From the NCBI GenBank assembly GCA_949529985.1, contig CATIRS010000020.1, positions 1 to 64,000 on the forward strand: a DNA stretch of 64,000 nt, written 5' to 3'. Of the stretch, positions 36,118 through 45,285 are shown in pieces (within the stretch, counting starts at the first letter, position 1; every line of letters starts with the position of its first letter). Position numbers and translations under genes: made by a program. Source of the DNA: Owenweeksia sp. TMED14. GTDB taxonomy: Bacteria > Bacteroidota > Bacteroidia > Flavobacteriales > Schleiferiaceae. The notes below the pieces were generated by a model. The model had not been told where the DNA came from and did not search any database. It saw only the letters and a list, made by a program, of their open reading frames with translations.

Positions 36118-37356
36118 ATGAATTTATTAAGATTTACAACAGCAGGATCTGTAGATGATGGAAAATCCACCCTCATAGGACGATTATTATATGATTCTAA
36201 AAGCGTTTATATAGACCAGATGGAGTCCGTTGAAAGAACTAGCAGACGAAAAGGGCTAGACAATATAGACTTTAGCCTTCTTACTGATGGTCTAAAAGAC
36301 GAAAGAGAACAGGGAATAACAATTGACGTTGCTTACAGGTATTTTTCAACCCCAGCTCGCAAGTTCATTATAGCGGATACTCCAGGGCACATCCAATACA
36401 CGCGAAATATGGTAACGGGAGCATCTACTGCTGATGCCGCACTTATCCTCATTGATGCACGTCAAGGAGTTGTTGAACAGACCCGAAGACATAGTTTTAT
36501 AGCTGGACTTTTAGGGATCCCTTCTGTTATGGTTTGTATCAATAAGATGGATCTAGTTGATTTCGATCAATCTTGCTATGATAAAATAGTATCCGACTTT
36601 AATAATGTAAAATTATCGTCCAATCTAAAGTCTGTTGATTTCTTGCCAATATCCGCTCTTCTTGGAGATAATATTGTTGACCAAAGCAAAAATATGCCTT
36701 GGCACAAAGGGCCAACATTACTTCGGCACCTAGAAACAGTTGATATTGAAAAAATTGAATTAAATCAATCATTTCGCATGCCAGTACAAACTGTGATTCG
36801 CCCTCACTCAACAGACTATCATGACTTCAGAGGTTATGCTGGAAGAATTGCATCAGGAGACATTTCTATTGGAGACTTGATTACTGCCTACCCATCAGAA
36901 AATTCTAGTAAGGTAGAGAGCATACATCATGGAGACCGTTCTGTGAATAAAGCAGAAGCAGGAGACAGTATAGTAATAACGCTTGAAAATGATATTGATA
37001 TTAGTAGAGGTGACATTTTAGGTGGTGGGAAAAAGCCCACCATTAAATCAACTGCAAATGCTACCATATGTTGGCTGGATAATAATGACCAAAGATTAGG
37101 CTCTAAATACATCCTAAGGCAAGGAACCAATGAAACCAAAGCTATGATTTCAGAAGTTGAAGGTATACTGAATATTCATTCCCTAGTTTTTGAAAGTGAT
37201 CCTTCTCCATTAAGCTCAAATGAAATAGCTGAGATAATCCTGAAAACAACAAAAAAAATAGTCTATGATCCTTACTTATCAAACCGAATAACAGGATCTT
37301 TCATACTCATCGATGATATTTCAGGATCAACAGTTGCTGCTGGTATGATTCGATAA
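36118..37356 (+). CDS. cysN: Sulfate adenylyltransferase large subunit (GTPase)
   Basis: 412 residues; GTP hydrolysis by this EF-Tu-like subunit drives APS synthesis by CysD. The GTPase boxes are TAGSVDDGKSTLIGRLLYD (G1), DEREQGITIDVAYRYF (G2), DTPGHIQYTRNM (G3) and INKMDLVDF (G4). Beta-barrel domains II and III follow. There is no fused CysC domain, as expected since cysC is separate here. It is the last gene of the operon; 149 bases of unremarkable AT-rich DNA follow. Confidence 0.97.
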   Translation: MNLLRFTTAGSVDDGKSTLIGRLLYDSKSVYIDQMESVERTSRRKGLDNIDFSLLTDGLKDEREQGITIDVAYRYFSTPARKFIIADTPGHIQYTRNMVTGASTADAALILIDARQGVVEQTRRHSFIAGLLGIPSVMVCINKMDLVDFDQSCYDKIVSDFNNVKLSSNLKSVDFLPISALLGDNIVDQSKNMPWHKGPTLLRHLETVDIEKIELNQSFRMPVQTVIRPHSTDYHDFRGYAGRIASGDISIGDLITAYPSENSSKVESIHHGDRSVNKAEAGDSIVITLENDIDISRGDILGGGKKPTIKSTANATICWLDNNDQRLGSKYILRQGTNETKAMISEVEGILNIHSLVFESDPSPLSSNEIAEIILKTTKKIVYDPYLSNRITGSFILIDDISGSTVAAGMIR

Positions 37357-37505
37357 ACGCTCTGTTTACTTAAATTTCAGTCTTCATTATAACAGAAGTA
37401 TTTAGTTATCAATTGTTTTGTGTTTTAGACCATTAGTTAAACAAATTTCCTAACTTTATTAAGCTTCAATTTATAATTGGTATAAATTATCTTGTCTGAA
37501 TCTTT

Positions 37506-38519
37506 ATGTTCGAAAAACAAATAGAATACCTAAAACTAGTCCAAGATCGGATTCCCGAGCATTTGAATGCTGTCGAGACTTTGAGTACTGTTCTTGGTAT
37601 CGGTAATGATTCAACATACCGTCGCTTAAGAGGGGAGACGGCATTGACTTATGAAGAAGCCTTCAAGTTAGCTGACAACTTTGGGCTTTCGCTCGACAGC
37701 GTTGGTATAGACGTCCTAAAACGAGTGGATTTCGACGCAGGGGCACCTATTGAAGGAATAAAGGACTATGAAGCCTATTCCAAAAGGATAATGGATCGAA
37801 TGCTACGCTTTGAAAACGAGAGCCAAAAGGCTCACATGTTTTATTTCGCATTGGACTTCCCTTTGTTTTATATATATCAATACCCTGCGCTTGCGCGTCT
37901 TAAATCATATTATTGGGGGAAAAGTATATTAGGGCTTCCAGAAATGTCTTCAATTAGCTTTGAGGAATTTAAATTATCTAAGGATCGGCAAGAAAAAGAT
38001 TTAGAGGTCATGAGAAGTTATGCGCGAATACCATCAACAGAGATATGGACGAACTCAAGCTTTGTAGCAACATTAAAACAATTGCAATATTGCTGGCAAA
38101 CAGGAGTCATAAGTAGAAAAGAAGATGCTTTGACAATCCTCAATGAGCTTGAGGATTTATTAGGCGTGATGAGACTCCAATCAGACACTGGAAAAAAACT
38201 AAACCCATTAAGTGGAGAGCCTACAGGTGCAGAATTCAATTGGTATATAAGCGAATTGTCCGTTGGTAACAATGCTGTCCACATAAGAACACATACAGAC
38301 TCCCATACTTTTTTGAGCTTTAACACATTCAATTTCATAGAGACAAGTAATTCAGCATTTAATAAACAGACAAAAAACTGGCTAGATAATTTTCTTAAAA
38401 GATCACTACTTGTGGGACCATGTGCGATAGGTCAACGAGATGAATATATAAAAAAATTAACAGGACAGATCGACTCTATTCGACGCGTCATCCTTAGTGA
38501 GGAAGAGACTCTTCTTTAA
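37506..38519 (+). CDS. Helix-turn-helix protein of unknown target
   Basis: 337 residues. The N-terminal 70 residues resemble a BetR/XRE-type helix-turn-helix: VETLSTVLGIGNDSTYRRLRGETALTYEEAFKLADNFGLSLD. The remaining 260 residues are an alpha-rich, aromatic-rich region, not recognised, that could be a ligand-sensing or dimerisation part. It sits between the cysCDN operon and the sulfotransferase operon, so it could regulate either; that is inference only. It converges on the DoxX gene. Confidence 0.65.
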   Translation: MFEKQIEYLKLVQDRIPEHLNAVETLSTVLGIGNDSTYRRLRGETALTYEEAFKLADNFGLSLDSVGIDVLKRVDFDAGAPIEGIKDYEAYSKRIMDRMLRFENESQKAHMFYFALDFPLFYIYQYPALARLKSYYWGKSILGLPEMSSISFEEFKLSKDRQEKDLEVMRSYARIPSTEIWTNSSFVATLKQLQYCWQTGVISRKEDALTILNELEDLLGVMRLQSDTGKKLNPLSGEPTGAEFNWYISELSVGNNAVHIRTHTDSHTFLSFNTFNFIETSNSAFNKQTKNWLDNFLKRSLLVGPCAIGQRDEYIKKLTGQIDSIRRVILSEEETLL

Positions 38520-38537
38520 AACCCGTTAAAACTTCCT

Positions 38538-38972
38538 TTATTTGCGTAGAAAAAGGGAATCAAGCGAAATTTTCCCATTCCCCAAAGCGGTTATTAGCAA
38601 TGCGCAAAACAGATAAAGCTGCGCGCTATTCATTTCCAATAAAAATGTTGTGTCATGCTTGATAAAAGCAGCAACAATCATTATTATTACTAACACAATT
38701 CCACCTGTTCTTCCAAATAACCCAAGAGCAACAAGTGCTCCTCCAATAACCTCTCCCCAACCGGCAATTATCGCTAAAAATTCAGGGAAAATCCAGCCTG
38801 CTTCAGTCAAGCTGTCTATGAATTTTTGTGAAACAGGAAACTCTTTTATTTTTCCCAACCCAGCATGAATTGCCATGGTGTAGCCGACATGAAAACGAAA
38901 TAAAAAAAACAACAATTCTTGGATTGCATTTTTTCCAACAGGAATAGGTTTGGGAAATAAAAAGTTTTTCAT
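38538..38972 (-). CDS. DoxX-family membrane protein
   Basis: 144 residues from the ATG at 38972, whose first bases form the ATGA overlap with the aminotransferase stop. Four membrane spans with the DoxX pattern: LFRFHVGYTMAIHAGLGKI, GWIFPEFLAIIAGWGEVIGGALVALGLFGRTGGIVLV and LYLFCALLITALGNG. Members include subunits of thiosulfate:quinone oxidoreductase but most have no known function. Coupling to the aminotransferase means it is made in step with that enzyme. Confidence 0.85.
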   Translation of the reverse strand: MKNFLFPKPIPVGKNAIQELLFFLFRFHVGYTMAIHAGLGKIKEFPVSQKFIDSLTEAGWIFPEFLAIIAGWGEVIGGALVALGLFGRTGGIVLVIIMIVAAFIKHDTTFLLEMNSAQLYLFCALLITALGNGKISLDSLFLRK

Positions 38973-39874
38973 TCTTTGAACGGGGTACAATATTGAATTG
39001 CTAAGCTATGAAAAGCAGATGTTAAAGTTGAAGTAATCTTATTCTGTCTACGATCATAAATTAATCGTCCATCAACCTCCACTATTGGGGTAAGCTCACC
39101 CATAGATCCCGTGCCAAACGCCTCGTCTGCAGCATAAAGCTCTGTCAAGCTAACATTCCTTTCTTGAACCGCCAGGGCTTGCTCCTTTGCTATCTCCAAA
39201 ACAAGAGCGCGAGTGACTCCATGAAGACAAGCATCAGGCTGGGGCGTTATTAAAATTCCATCTTTAACTATGAAGATATTTGTGCCATTCATCTCTGCGA
39301 TGAATCCAGAATTGTCTAACATTAAAGCATCATCTGCACCTGCATGATTTGCCTGAATTTTAGCTAGAATATTGTTAATAAGGTTATTATGGTGAATTTT
39401 TGAATCCAAATTCATTGGACTATTTCTGCGAATTGAAGATGTTATTATTTTAACACCACTAATATTATCATACACTGGAGGCTTCCATTCTGCCAAAACA
39501 ATTAGTACCGGACCAAAGATGTTGAGTCGAGGATCCATACCAGACGTTACTTTCTCTCCTCTTGATAAAGTTAGCCTAATATGGCAATCGTGAGTCATGC
39601 CATTGGCAAGCAATGTTTTAAAAATAGCATCACATATAAATTCTCGCGAAGGAACATCAACAAAGGCCATGGCCCTAGCTGAATCCTCAAGACGATCTAG
39701 ATGCCTGTCAAGACAAAATATTCCTTCCTTATAAACACGCATACCCTCCCAAACTGCATCGCCACCTTGAACAGAAGAGTCAAAAACAGAAATTCGTGCA
39801 TCTTCTCGTGCCACTAGTTTATCCTTAATCCAAACTTTAATTGAAGCATTACGCTCATCATATTTTTGCAACAT
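38969..39874 (-). CDS. Class IV PLP aminotransferase (BCAT/D-amino acid family)
   Basis: 301 residues. The early SVQGGDAVWEGMRVYKEGIFCLDRHLDRL is the class IV opening. The PLP lysine is expected in SKIHHNNLINNILAKIQAN, and the phosphate-binding tail TGSMGELTPIVEVDGR is present. The branched-chain, D-amino acid and aminodeoxychorismate branches cannot be separated by eye. It follows the sulfotransferase by 15 bases and overlaps doxX by 4, so the three genes form an operon. In plants the same two domains occur in one protein (the branched-chain aminotransferase-like BCAL proteins), as far as I recall. Confidence 0.88.
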   Translation of the reverse strand: MLQKYDERNASIKVWIKDKLVAREDARISVFDSSVQGGDAVWEGMRVYKEGIFCLDRHLDRLEDSARAMAFVDVPSREFICDAIFKTLLANGMTHDCHIRLTLSRGEKVTSGMDPRLNIFGPVLIVLAEWKPPVYDNISGVKIITSSIRRNSPMNLDSKIHHNNLINNILAKIQANHAGADDALMLDNSGFIAEMNGTNIFIVKDGILITPQPDACLHGVTRALVLEIAKEQALAVQERNVSLTELYAADEAFGTGSMGELTPIVEVDGRLIYDRRQNKITSTLTSAFHSLAIQYCTPFKE

Positions 39875-39889
39875 GTGAATTTATTTTAT

Positions 39890-40624
39890 TTATGAAAATT
39901 TAAGGCGACTTCTATAAAGCTCGAGATAATATGGCATCGCATCCAATTCTATTTTAGAATATTTTGTATTTAAAGGAGTCCCCAATTGTGAACCCGATTC
40001 AAAACTTGAAGTTTTGTGAACATTAGAATACCAATGAGGCCACCAGGTACCATCAAATGGCTTCAATCCTTTTGACCAAGAAAGCATCTGAGTATAAAAC
40101 GGTATTCCTAATGAATCACAAATTGCAGGGAAGGTCTTTTCAGGATTAAGAAGCATCTCATCGCTATCAACGATGATTTTTCTTCCATGAAATTGCTGGA
40201 CCTTTCTCCACTGGTTGGCCTGTTCTACAATTCCAATATCTGAAAGACTTAGATTTGGAAGAACTTTAGAAAACGAACGAATCACTTTTCTTGGGTGCCT
40301 AATCCAAAAAATATGAGCAGCGTTTTTTGTCCAATCCCAAGGAACATCTACCATGTGATGAGCCATATTTTTTAAATAAATCTCCTTATTCTCTGATGAA
40401 CGAATGAACATATTTATCCTCTCAATAGATCCTTCTGAGCTGTTTGGGTAAGAATCCAATGTTTCTTTTTTTCCTGGGTGATTTAAATCTGTTCTTTTTA
40501 AAAAAGGAGCATAAAATGGCTCATCTATAACCATACAATTCGGCCTTTGCGCAAAAGAATACATTAATGCCGTACTTATATTTCTTGGTCCCGATATGGC
40601 GTGAATTACTTTAGGCTCATACAT
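39890..40624 (-). CDS. PAPS-type sulfotransferase-like protein
   Basis: 244 residues with a P-loop-like 5'-phosphosulfate-binding start, VIHAISGPRNISTALMYSFA, followed by VIDEPFYAPFLK. A second nucleotide-binding element is IFWIRHPRKVIRSFSKVLP (the PAPS 3'-phosphate Arg/Ser region), and a late conserved block is DGTWWPHWYSNVHKTSSF. Such enzymes transfer sulfate from PAPS to a hydroxyl or amine; the acceptor is not known. Operon partner of the class IV aminotransferase. The nearby cysCDN genes can supply the donor. Confidence 0.78.
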   Translation of the reverse strand: MYEPKVIHAISGPRNISTALMYSFAQRPNCMVIDEPFYAPFLKRTDLNHPGKKETLDSYPNSSEGSIERINMFIRSSENKEIYLKNMAHHMVDVPWDWTKNAAHIFWIRHPRKVIRSFSKVLPNLSLSDIGIVEQANQWRKVQQFHGRKIIVDSDEMLLNPEKTFPAICDSLGIPFYTQMLSWSKGLKPFDGTWWPHWYSNVHKTSSFESGSQLGTPLNTKYSKIELDAMPYYLELYRSRLKFS

Positions 40625-40743
40625 CTAACAATGATACAAAGTACTGTTATGATTTAAATGAAATTTAATAAAAATCTAAAAAAATTCAATTTCAAGAAAA
40701 CCTATTACTTGGAGATCAGATTTTCGTTCTGCGCTTAATACGT

Positions 40744-41466
40744 CTACCCTATAGACATAGGAATTTCCATTAGAAGGATTTTAGACCCTTTGGAAGCAGA
40801 TATTTTTATATTTTCAATATCCCAAATCCCAAATCCATCTCTCTTATCCAATAATTCTGTCTCCACCAATGCTTGGCCTTCAATCATAAAAAAATAAACA
40901 CCATTTGAGTTTGAATTCAGTTTATAATCTAGCTTTTTATCCTTGTCAAAATCGGCCATACTAAACCACGCATTTTGATGGATCCAAACACCTTGATCAT
41001 TCTCATTTGGCGATAATATTTGATAAAATTCATTTTTACACGCTATAGAATCCAAAGAGATTTGATCATATCGAGGGGTGACATCTCTCATATTGGGAAA
41101 TAGCCAAATTTGTAACACTTTAACAGGATCATCTGCATTTGAATTAGATTCGCTGTGAGTAATTCCTGTGCCTGCGCTCATCACTTGTACATCGCCTTTT
41201 CTAATCACCGCACCATTTCCCATATTGTCTTTATGTGCCAAATCGCCCTCAAGAGGAATAGTGATAATTTCCATATTATCATGAGGATGAGTTCCAAATC
41301 CTTTACCTCCAGCTATTGTATCATCATTTAACACCCTTAAGGCTCCAAAATGCATCCTTTCCTGATTATGGTAGTTAGCAAAACTAAATGTATGATTAAC
41401 CTTTAACCAACCGTGATCTTGGCTGCCTCGTGTGTTTGCTTTGTGTAAAACTGAATGATCACTCAT
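40744..41466 (-). CDS. Pirin-family bicupin protein
   Basis: 240 residues from the Met at 41466 (MSDHSVLHKANTRG); the open frame goes on 105 bases upstream without pirin character. Core motifs: NHTFSFANYHNQERMHFGALRVLNDD, GGKGFGTHPHDNMEIITIPLEG (metal-binding His), QVMSAGTGITHSESN and VLQIWLFPNMRDVTPRYDQI. Bacterial pirins include quercetin dioxygenases and proteins of unknown activity. It is 119 bases upstream of the sulfotransferase on the same strand. Confidence 0.9.
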   Translation of the reverse strand: MSDHSVLHKANTRGSQDHGWLKVNHTFSFANYHNQERMHFGALRVLNDDTIAGGKGFGTHPHDNMEIITIPLEGDLAHKDNMGNGAVIRKGDVQVMSAGTGITHSESNSNADDPVKVLQIWLFPNMRDVTPRYDQISLDSIACKNEFYQILSPNENDQGVWIHQNAWFSMADFDKDKKLDYKLNSNSNGVYFFMIEGQALVETELLDKRDGFGIWDIENIKISASKGSKILLMEIPMSIG

Positions 41467-41634
41467 TTTTTTAATATTTGGAATGTGATTGAATCCTAAT
41501 CTCTTTCTCGACAGATCAAAGGTGGGATTGTTGTTACTTCTTGCCGTCAAAATTAAAGGAGTTGCCGACAAAGCGACTTCATAAATGATTATTTTTTTAA
41601 AAACTCCTTAACAGTCATGAATTCTATACAAATT

Positions 41635-43095
41635 TTATTTTTTTATTTTTTTTTGACGCACGTGAATTCGCAAAAGTCTTTTTGACTCTTTTTTCACCAA
41701 ATCATCTTTTCTCAGCTCCCAAAGTTGTTTTTTAACAGGAGTGGTAGATAATTTAAAAGAGATAACCGGTACTCTATAAATCTCTGGAATACTTATACCT
41801 ATCAGGTCAATATCTGTAAGCTTCCAAGGTTCATGAATGAATGCGCTATTAATTTTTGATAATTCTGGAATCCATTTCTTTATAAATTTTCCATCTACAT
41901 CTTTCTCCTTAGATTGTTTAACGGGATTGTATACCCTGATTGCATTTATCCCCGTAACACCGGCTTGCATTTGAAATTGCGGATAATGGATACCTGGCTC
42001 GTAATCTAAAAACAGTTGAGCCAAATGATACACCCCTCGCCTCCAATCTTGCTCTAGGTAATGACATAGAAACGAGACTAACATAGCGCGCATTCTAAAA
42101 TTAAGCCACCCAGTATCAATTAGACAACGCATACATGCATCAACCAATGGAAACCCCGTTTGGCCTTTTTTCCATTGATCAAGTAAAAAATTATTATTGG
42201 GATAATTCATTTGCTCGTAACCTCTATTGATAGAAATTTTCTCGTAGGAACAATCCACTTCAAACTTTTGAATAAAATGAGATCGCCATTTTAATCTCGT
42301 AAGAAATGAATCAAAATTCCTCTTATTCATTTGATATTCTTGGGACTTTTTGACCCGTTGAAATATTTGCCTTGCCGTTATATTTCCCCAAGAGAGATAT
42401 GTTGAAATTCTACCACAAGAATATCTACTTCTTTCTGGTTGAGATATGTACTTATTATAATCCTTAACTCGATTTTGAATAAAGGAGTCTAAATATTTCA
42501 ATGCATATTCTTCTCCTGCAGGTTGAAATTTGGTGGGATACGATTTTAGGAATGAAAACTTTTCTATGTTAAAATCAAATGGAGTTTCATCAAGATTAAA
42601 ATCATTTTTTGTAAAATTATTCGATGTTATTTTGGAATTAGCATATTCAAACCAGAGCTTGTCCCATCCTTTTCGATTGGCAAGCCCTCTTTTTACTGAC
42701 TGATTTTCGAACTCTTTCCACTTTATTGATTTCAGTTGAAATAACTTGGCGATTTTTTGATCTCGATCCCAACTATTTTTTATTCCACTTTCCTGATAAG
42801 AAAAAACTGAATTGACTTTATATTTTTCTGATAAATAATTAAAAAAAACATCAGCATCAGCATGAAAAATATGAACCTGCCTATTGAATAAGGACAGATT
42901 CTTATTCATTTCAAGAATTGAATTAAATATAAAATTCTGATGCCGATAACTGTAGTCAGAGTAGTTTATTTGTTTAGGTTCAAACAAATAAACTACTATA
43001 TAGTCGTCACATAGTTTTTCTGCATGATAAAAACTTTCGTGATCATCAGTCCGGAGATCTCTTTTTAACCAAACAACATTTAAACTTTTTTTCAT
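41635..43095 (-). CDS. Photolyase/cryptochrome flavoprotein
   Basis: 486 residues from the ATG at 43095 (MKKSLNVVWLKRDLRTDDH). The N-terminal antenna domain begins WLKRDLRTDDHESF. The FAD-binding C-terminal half shows RYSCGRISTYLSWGNITAR, TGFPLVDACMRCLIDTGWLNFRMRAMLVSFL and YLEQDWRRGVYHLAQ...DYEPGIHYPQFQMQAG. The family repairs UV lesions with blue light or acts as light sensor. The subgroup (CPD, 6-4, DASH or a bacterial cryptochrome) is not assigned. It stands alone, upstream of a tRNA terminator. Confidence 0.9.
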   Translation of the reverse strand: MKKSLNVVWLKRDLRTDDHESFYHAEKLCDDYIVVYLFEPKQINYSDYSYRHQNFIFNSILEMNKNLSLFNRQVHIFHADADVFFNYLSEKYKVNSVFSYQESGIKNSWDRDQKIAKLFQLKSIKWKEFENQSVKRGLANRKGWDKLWFEYANSKITSNNFTKNDFNLDETPFDFNIEKFSFLKSYPTKFQPAGEEYALKYLDSFIQNRVKDYNKYISQPERSRYSCGRISTYLSWGNITARQIFQRVKKSQEYQMNKRNFDSFLTRLKWRSHFIQKFEVDCSYEKISINRGYEQMNYPNNNFLLDQWKKGQTGFPLVDACMRCLIDTGWLNFRMRAMLVSFLCHYLEQDWRRGVYHLAQLFLDYEPGIHYPQFQMQAGVTGINAIRVYNPVKQSKEKDVDGKFIKKWIPELSKINSAFIHEPWKLTDIDLIGISIPEIYRVPVISFKLSTTPVKKQLWELRKDDLVKKESKRLLRIHVRQKKIKK

Positions 43096-43170
43096 GCAAG
43101 GAATTTCCAATTCTATTAAGCGAAAAAACCAATGAAAGTTCAATATAAAAAGATCATTATTGAATAAATA

Positions 43171-43198
43171 AAAAACCCACTCAAAAGAGTGGGTTTTT
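43171..43198 (-). terminator. Intrinsic terminator of the tRNA-Val unit
   Basis: Perfect 12-base arms AAAAACCCACTC and GAGTGGGTTTTT around a 4-base loop, ten bases past the tRNA 3' end. The minus-strand product is followed by U residues. It is symmetric enough to block transcription in either direction. Confidence 0.9.
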
Positions 43199-43207
43199 TA
43201 TTTTTAG

Positions 43208-43282
43208 TGGGCAATACAGGATTCGAACCTGTGACCCCCGCCCTGTCAAGGCGATGCTCTAAACCAACTGAGCTAATTGCCC
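43208..43282 (-). tRNA. tRNA-Val (anticodon GAC)
   Basis: 75 bases that fold as a cloverleaf: acceptor GGGCAAT/ATTGCCC, D-arm GCTC...GAGC with AGTTGG in the loop, anticodon loop TTGACAG (anticodon GAC) on a CGCC-type stem, T-arm ACAGG-TTCGAAT-CCTGT, discriminator A. No CCA is encoded. The promoter and terminator are adjacent. Confidence 0.95.
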
Positions 43283-43291
43283 TAAGGGCTG

Positions 43292-43299
43292 CAAATGTA
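43292..43299 (-). promoter_or_regulatory. -7 element of the tRNA-Val promoter
   Basis: TACATTTG, a perfect TAnnTTTG match, ten bases before the tRNA 5' end, consistent with a very short leader. No -33 element is clear. Confidence 0.6.
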
Positions 43300-43368
43300 C
43301 ATTTAAAGCGGGGAATGGTATTAATAGTTAGATCTAAAAGTCATTGAAGGGTGAGAATCAATGATTCG

Positions 43369-44421
43369 CTAATCCAGAGCCTGACTTTTTATTAACCTAC
43401 GGTAGATATTTTCTCTGATATTAAACCAAAATAAATTGTAATCTGCTCTGTGATAATCATCCCAAATAAAGAACCAACCTAAAGGGCCTCGGAGATTTTG
43501 AATTCTCAGTATCCCTTTGTCAATTTGAGCACTCAATCCCTTTACTAAAATCTTTTTCCCATTGGGGTACATCGCTCCTTTATGAAGATTACGCTTCGCG
43601 CTGTCATCATTTAAACTCCATGTTAAAGGATTTACAACACCTATATAATCGCCAAAAGGATCTGCATTAAATTTCCTCCCACAGCTCCTCCATGACATCC
43701 AACATTGGGAATCTTCAGGACTATCGCAAATGGGGAAGTCCACCATTTCTTGATTGCCCACCCAATGCCCCAGTAAGTATGCCGCTAAAACCCTACTTTG
43801 AAGATCTTTAACCCCAATTATATTCTCTTTAATTAGCCTCTTTAAATGCCCAGTACCTTGACTATGGCCTGCGAGAATAAATGAACCTTCTGGATTCTTA
43901 TCCAAAAACAGCTTAAAAGCTCTTAACACATCGGAATAAGCAATATCGTAAGCTTTTCTGGCCTCCGCTGAGTCTTTCCTGGAAGTAACAAAGTATCCAT
44001 CATACATCATCTGCCGATAATGAGGTGCCCAAACCGGGCCAACATCATTAAACACTGCTGCTTGAAAAGCTAATGGCAAGTCGATGTCGTTTCTATAGGA
44101 ACCACTTAAGGCATCGGCGTTCCAAGTCTCCCCCTGAAAATAAACTGTAGGATGGACAAAAAATGTAGGGACAGAGCGTTTCAGCTCACCATACTTTCTT
44201 CTATTTTTTTTGTCCCTTCGATTTCCACTTTTATAACGAATATCGCTGGCATCAGAAATTTCTGGGTGGGCCGCCCAAAATGAAATCTTATTATAATCGG
44301 GTTCACTTGGCAGTTCTTTAAAGCTCTCTATCTTTTGCGCAAAAGATAGAAATGCGGAAAAGGAAAAAAGGAAAAATAATAAATGTTTAAAACTCACTTT
44401 TGATATTTTTACTGGCTCCAT
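43369..44421 (-). CDS. DUF3089-family exported alpha/beta hydrolase
   Basis: 350 residues with a signal peptide (LLFFLFSFSAFLSFAQ). Diagnostic segments: FFVHPTVYFQGETWNAD and, as the nucleophile elbow, FILAGHSQGTGHLKRLI, with DPFGDYIGVVNPLTWS later. The DUF3089 fold is an alpha/beta hydrolase; substrate is unknown. Its start overlaps the DinB gene stop by 13 bases, so the two form a transcription unit. Confidence 0.85.
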   Translation of the reverse strand: MEPVKISKVSFKHLLFFLFSFSAFLSFAQKIESFKELPSEPDYNKISFWAAHPEISDASDIRYKSGNRRDKKNRRKYGELKRSVPTFFVHPTVYFQGETWNADALSGSYRNDIDLPLAFQAAVFNDVGPVWAPHYRQMMYDGYFVTSRKDSAEARKAYDIAYSDVLRAFKLFLDKNPEGSFILAGHSQGTGHLKRLIKENIIGVKDLQSRVLAAYLLGHWVGNQEMVDFPICDSPEDSQCWMSWRSCGRKFNADPFGDYIGVVNPLTWSLNDDSAKRNLHKGAMYPNGKKILVKGLSAQIDKGILRIQNLRGPLGWFFIWDDYHRADYNLFWFNIRENIYRRLIKSQALD

Positions 44422-44933
44422 AAAGAACCTATTTGAGCGGTATGATGTTCACCGTGCCATGAAAAATATTGCAAGACCTCTGTCAATGGAACTTTTCGTT
44501 CAAAATCTGGATGAAAGTATTCCTTTTTAAAATCTTTAAGGTCAATAGATTCCCAAAATCGATTCCATCGATAATGAATGCCGTGCAAGATATCCACGGA
44601 AGCTCCAATATTGACATCACCCGCATCTGGCAATTCACTCCATAGATTTTGATCATATGGAGTGACGGCAGGGGTTTTGTCGGTATAGGCCATTTTACAA
44701 CGCGAATAGGCATTTATATGAGTGTCTGCCAAATGATGAACCACTTGGTTTCGTGTCCATGCGCCAGTCCTGTACGGCGATTGCATAAGCTCGTCACTAA
44801 CCCCATCGATGGCCAACTGTAATTTATTTGGTAAATCTGACAATGAGACTAAGCATGAATCAATATCCTCCTCGGAGAATTCGGTATTTAGGGAAAATCT
44901 ACCAATAGGAAATTTTAATTTTTCTAAGTCCAT
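44409..44933 (-). CDS. DinB/YfiT-like metal-binding protein
   Basis: 174 residues from the ATG at 44933 (MDLEKLKFPIGRFS). Features of the DinB fold, a four-helix bundle with three metal-binding histidines: WTRNQVVHHLADTHIN, HYRWNRFW and FSWHGEHHTAQIGSL. YfiT relatives are bacillithiol or thiol transferases, but DinB proteins are diverse. A -7 element is seen upstream at 44952-44959. Confidence 0.88.
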   Translation of the reverse strand: MDLEKLKFPIGRFSLNTEFSEEDIDSCLVSLSDLPNKLQLAIDGVSDELMQSPYRTGAWTRNQVVHHLADTHINAYSRCKMAYTDKTPAVTPYDQNLWSELPDAGDVNIGASVDILHGIHYRWNRFWESIDLKDFKKEYFHPDFERKVPLTEVLQYFSWHGEHHTAQIGSLWSQ

Positions 44934-44951
44934 AATCTCATTAATTTTTCT

Positions 44952-44959
44952 CAAAGCTA
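44952..44959 (-). promoter_or_regulatory. -7 element upstream of the DinB gene
   Basis: Minus-strand TAGCTTTG matches TAnnTTTG exactly and lies about 19 bases before the chosen ATG, supporting that start over the upstream alternative at 44984, which would lie before the promoter. Confidence 0.5.
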
Positions 44960-44990
44960 AGATTAGGATTTGCAACAAGAACAAAAAGTA

Positions 44991-45285
44991 TTATTCTGTC
45001 ACATTTGAAGTGAATCGCTTGCCCATCATAGCTCCAATAATATCTATTGTAAATGTGCCTTCAGCAAAAAATCGGATTATCAAAGCAAAAGCTACGATTC
45101 CAATAATTTCCCAATAATGAACCTTGATGATTTTCAAGTAGGCCATCGCAAGAAGAACCTTGAATACTTCATAAACAAGGTGAAGCCAATAATATGTTTC
45201 AAGAAGGTTATTAACTCCAGATTCATAGCTCTTGCTTAACAGCATCCTCAGCATAAGATACCCTATACCATAGGCCCAAAACCGT
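44991..45285 (-). pseudogene. 3' remnant of a small membrane protein gene
   Basis: On the minus strand the reading frame that ends at 44991 extends upstream of its first Met to about 45285, giving WAYGIGYLML before MLRMLLSKSYESGVN and so a longer hydrophobic protein. It has two clear membrane segments (KVLLAMAYLKI and WEIIGIVAFALIIRFF). The layout faintly recalls PsiE-type proteins, which is not secure. It has lost its 5' end: the sequence before about 45285 belongs to the repeat-protein frame. A 5' truncation with the rest of the gene missing is the simplest reading. Confidence 0.5.
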
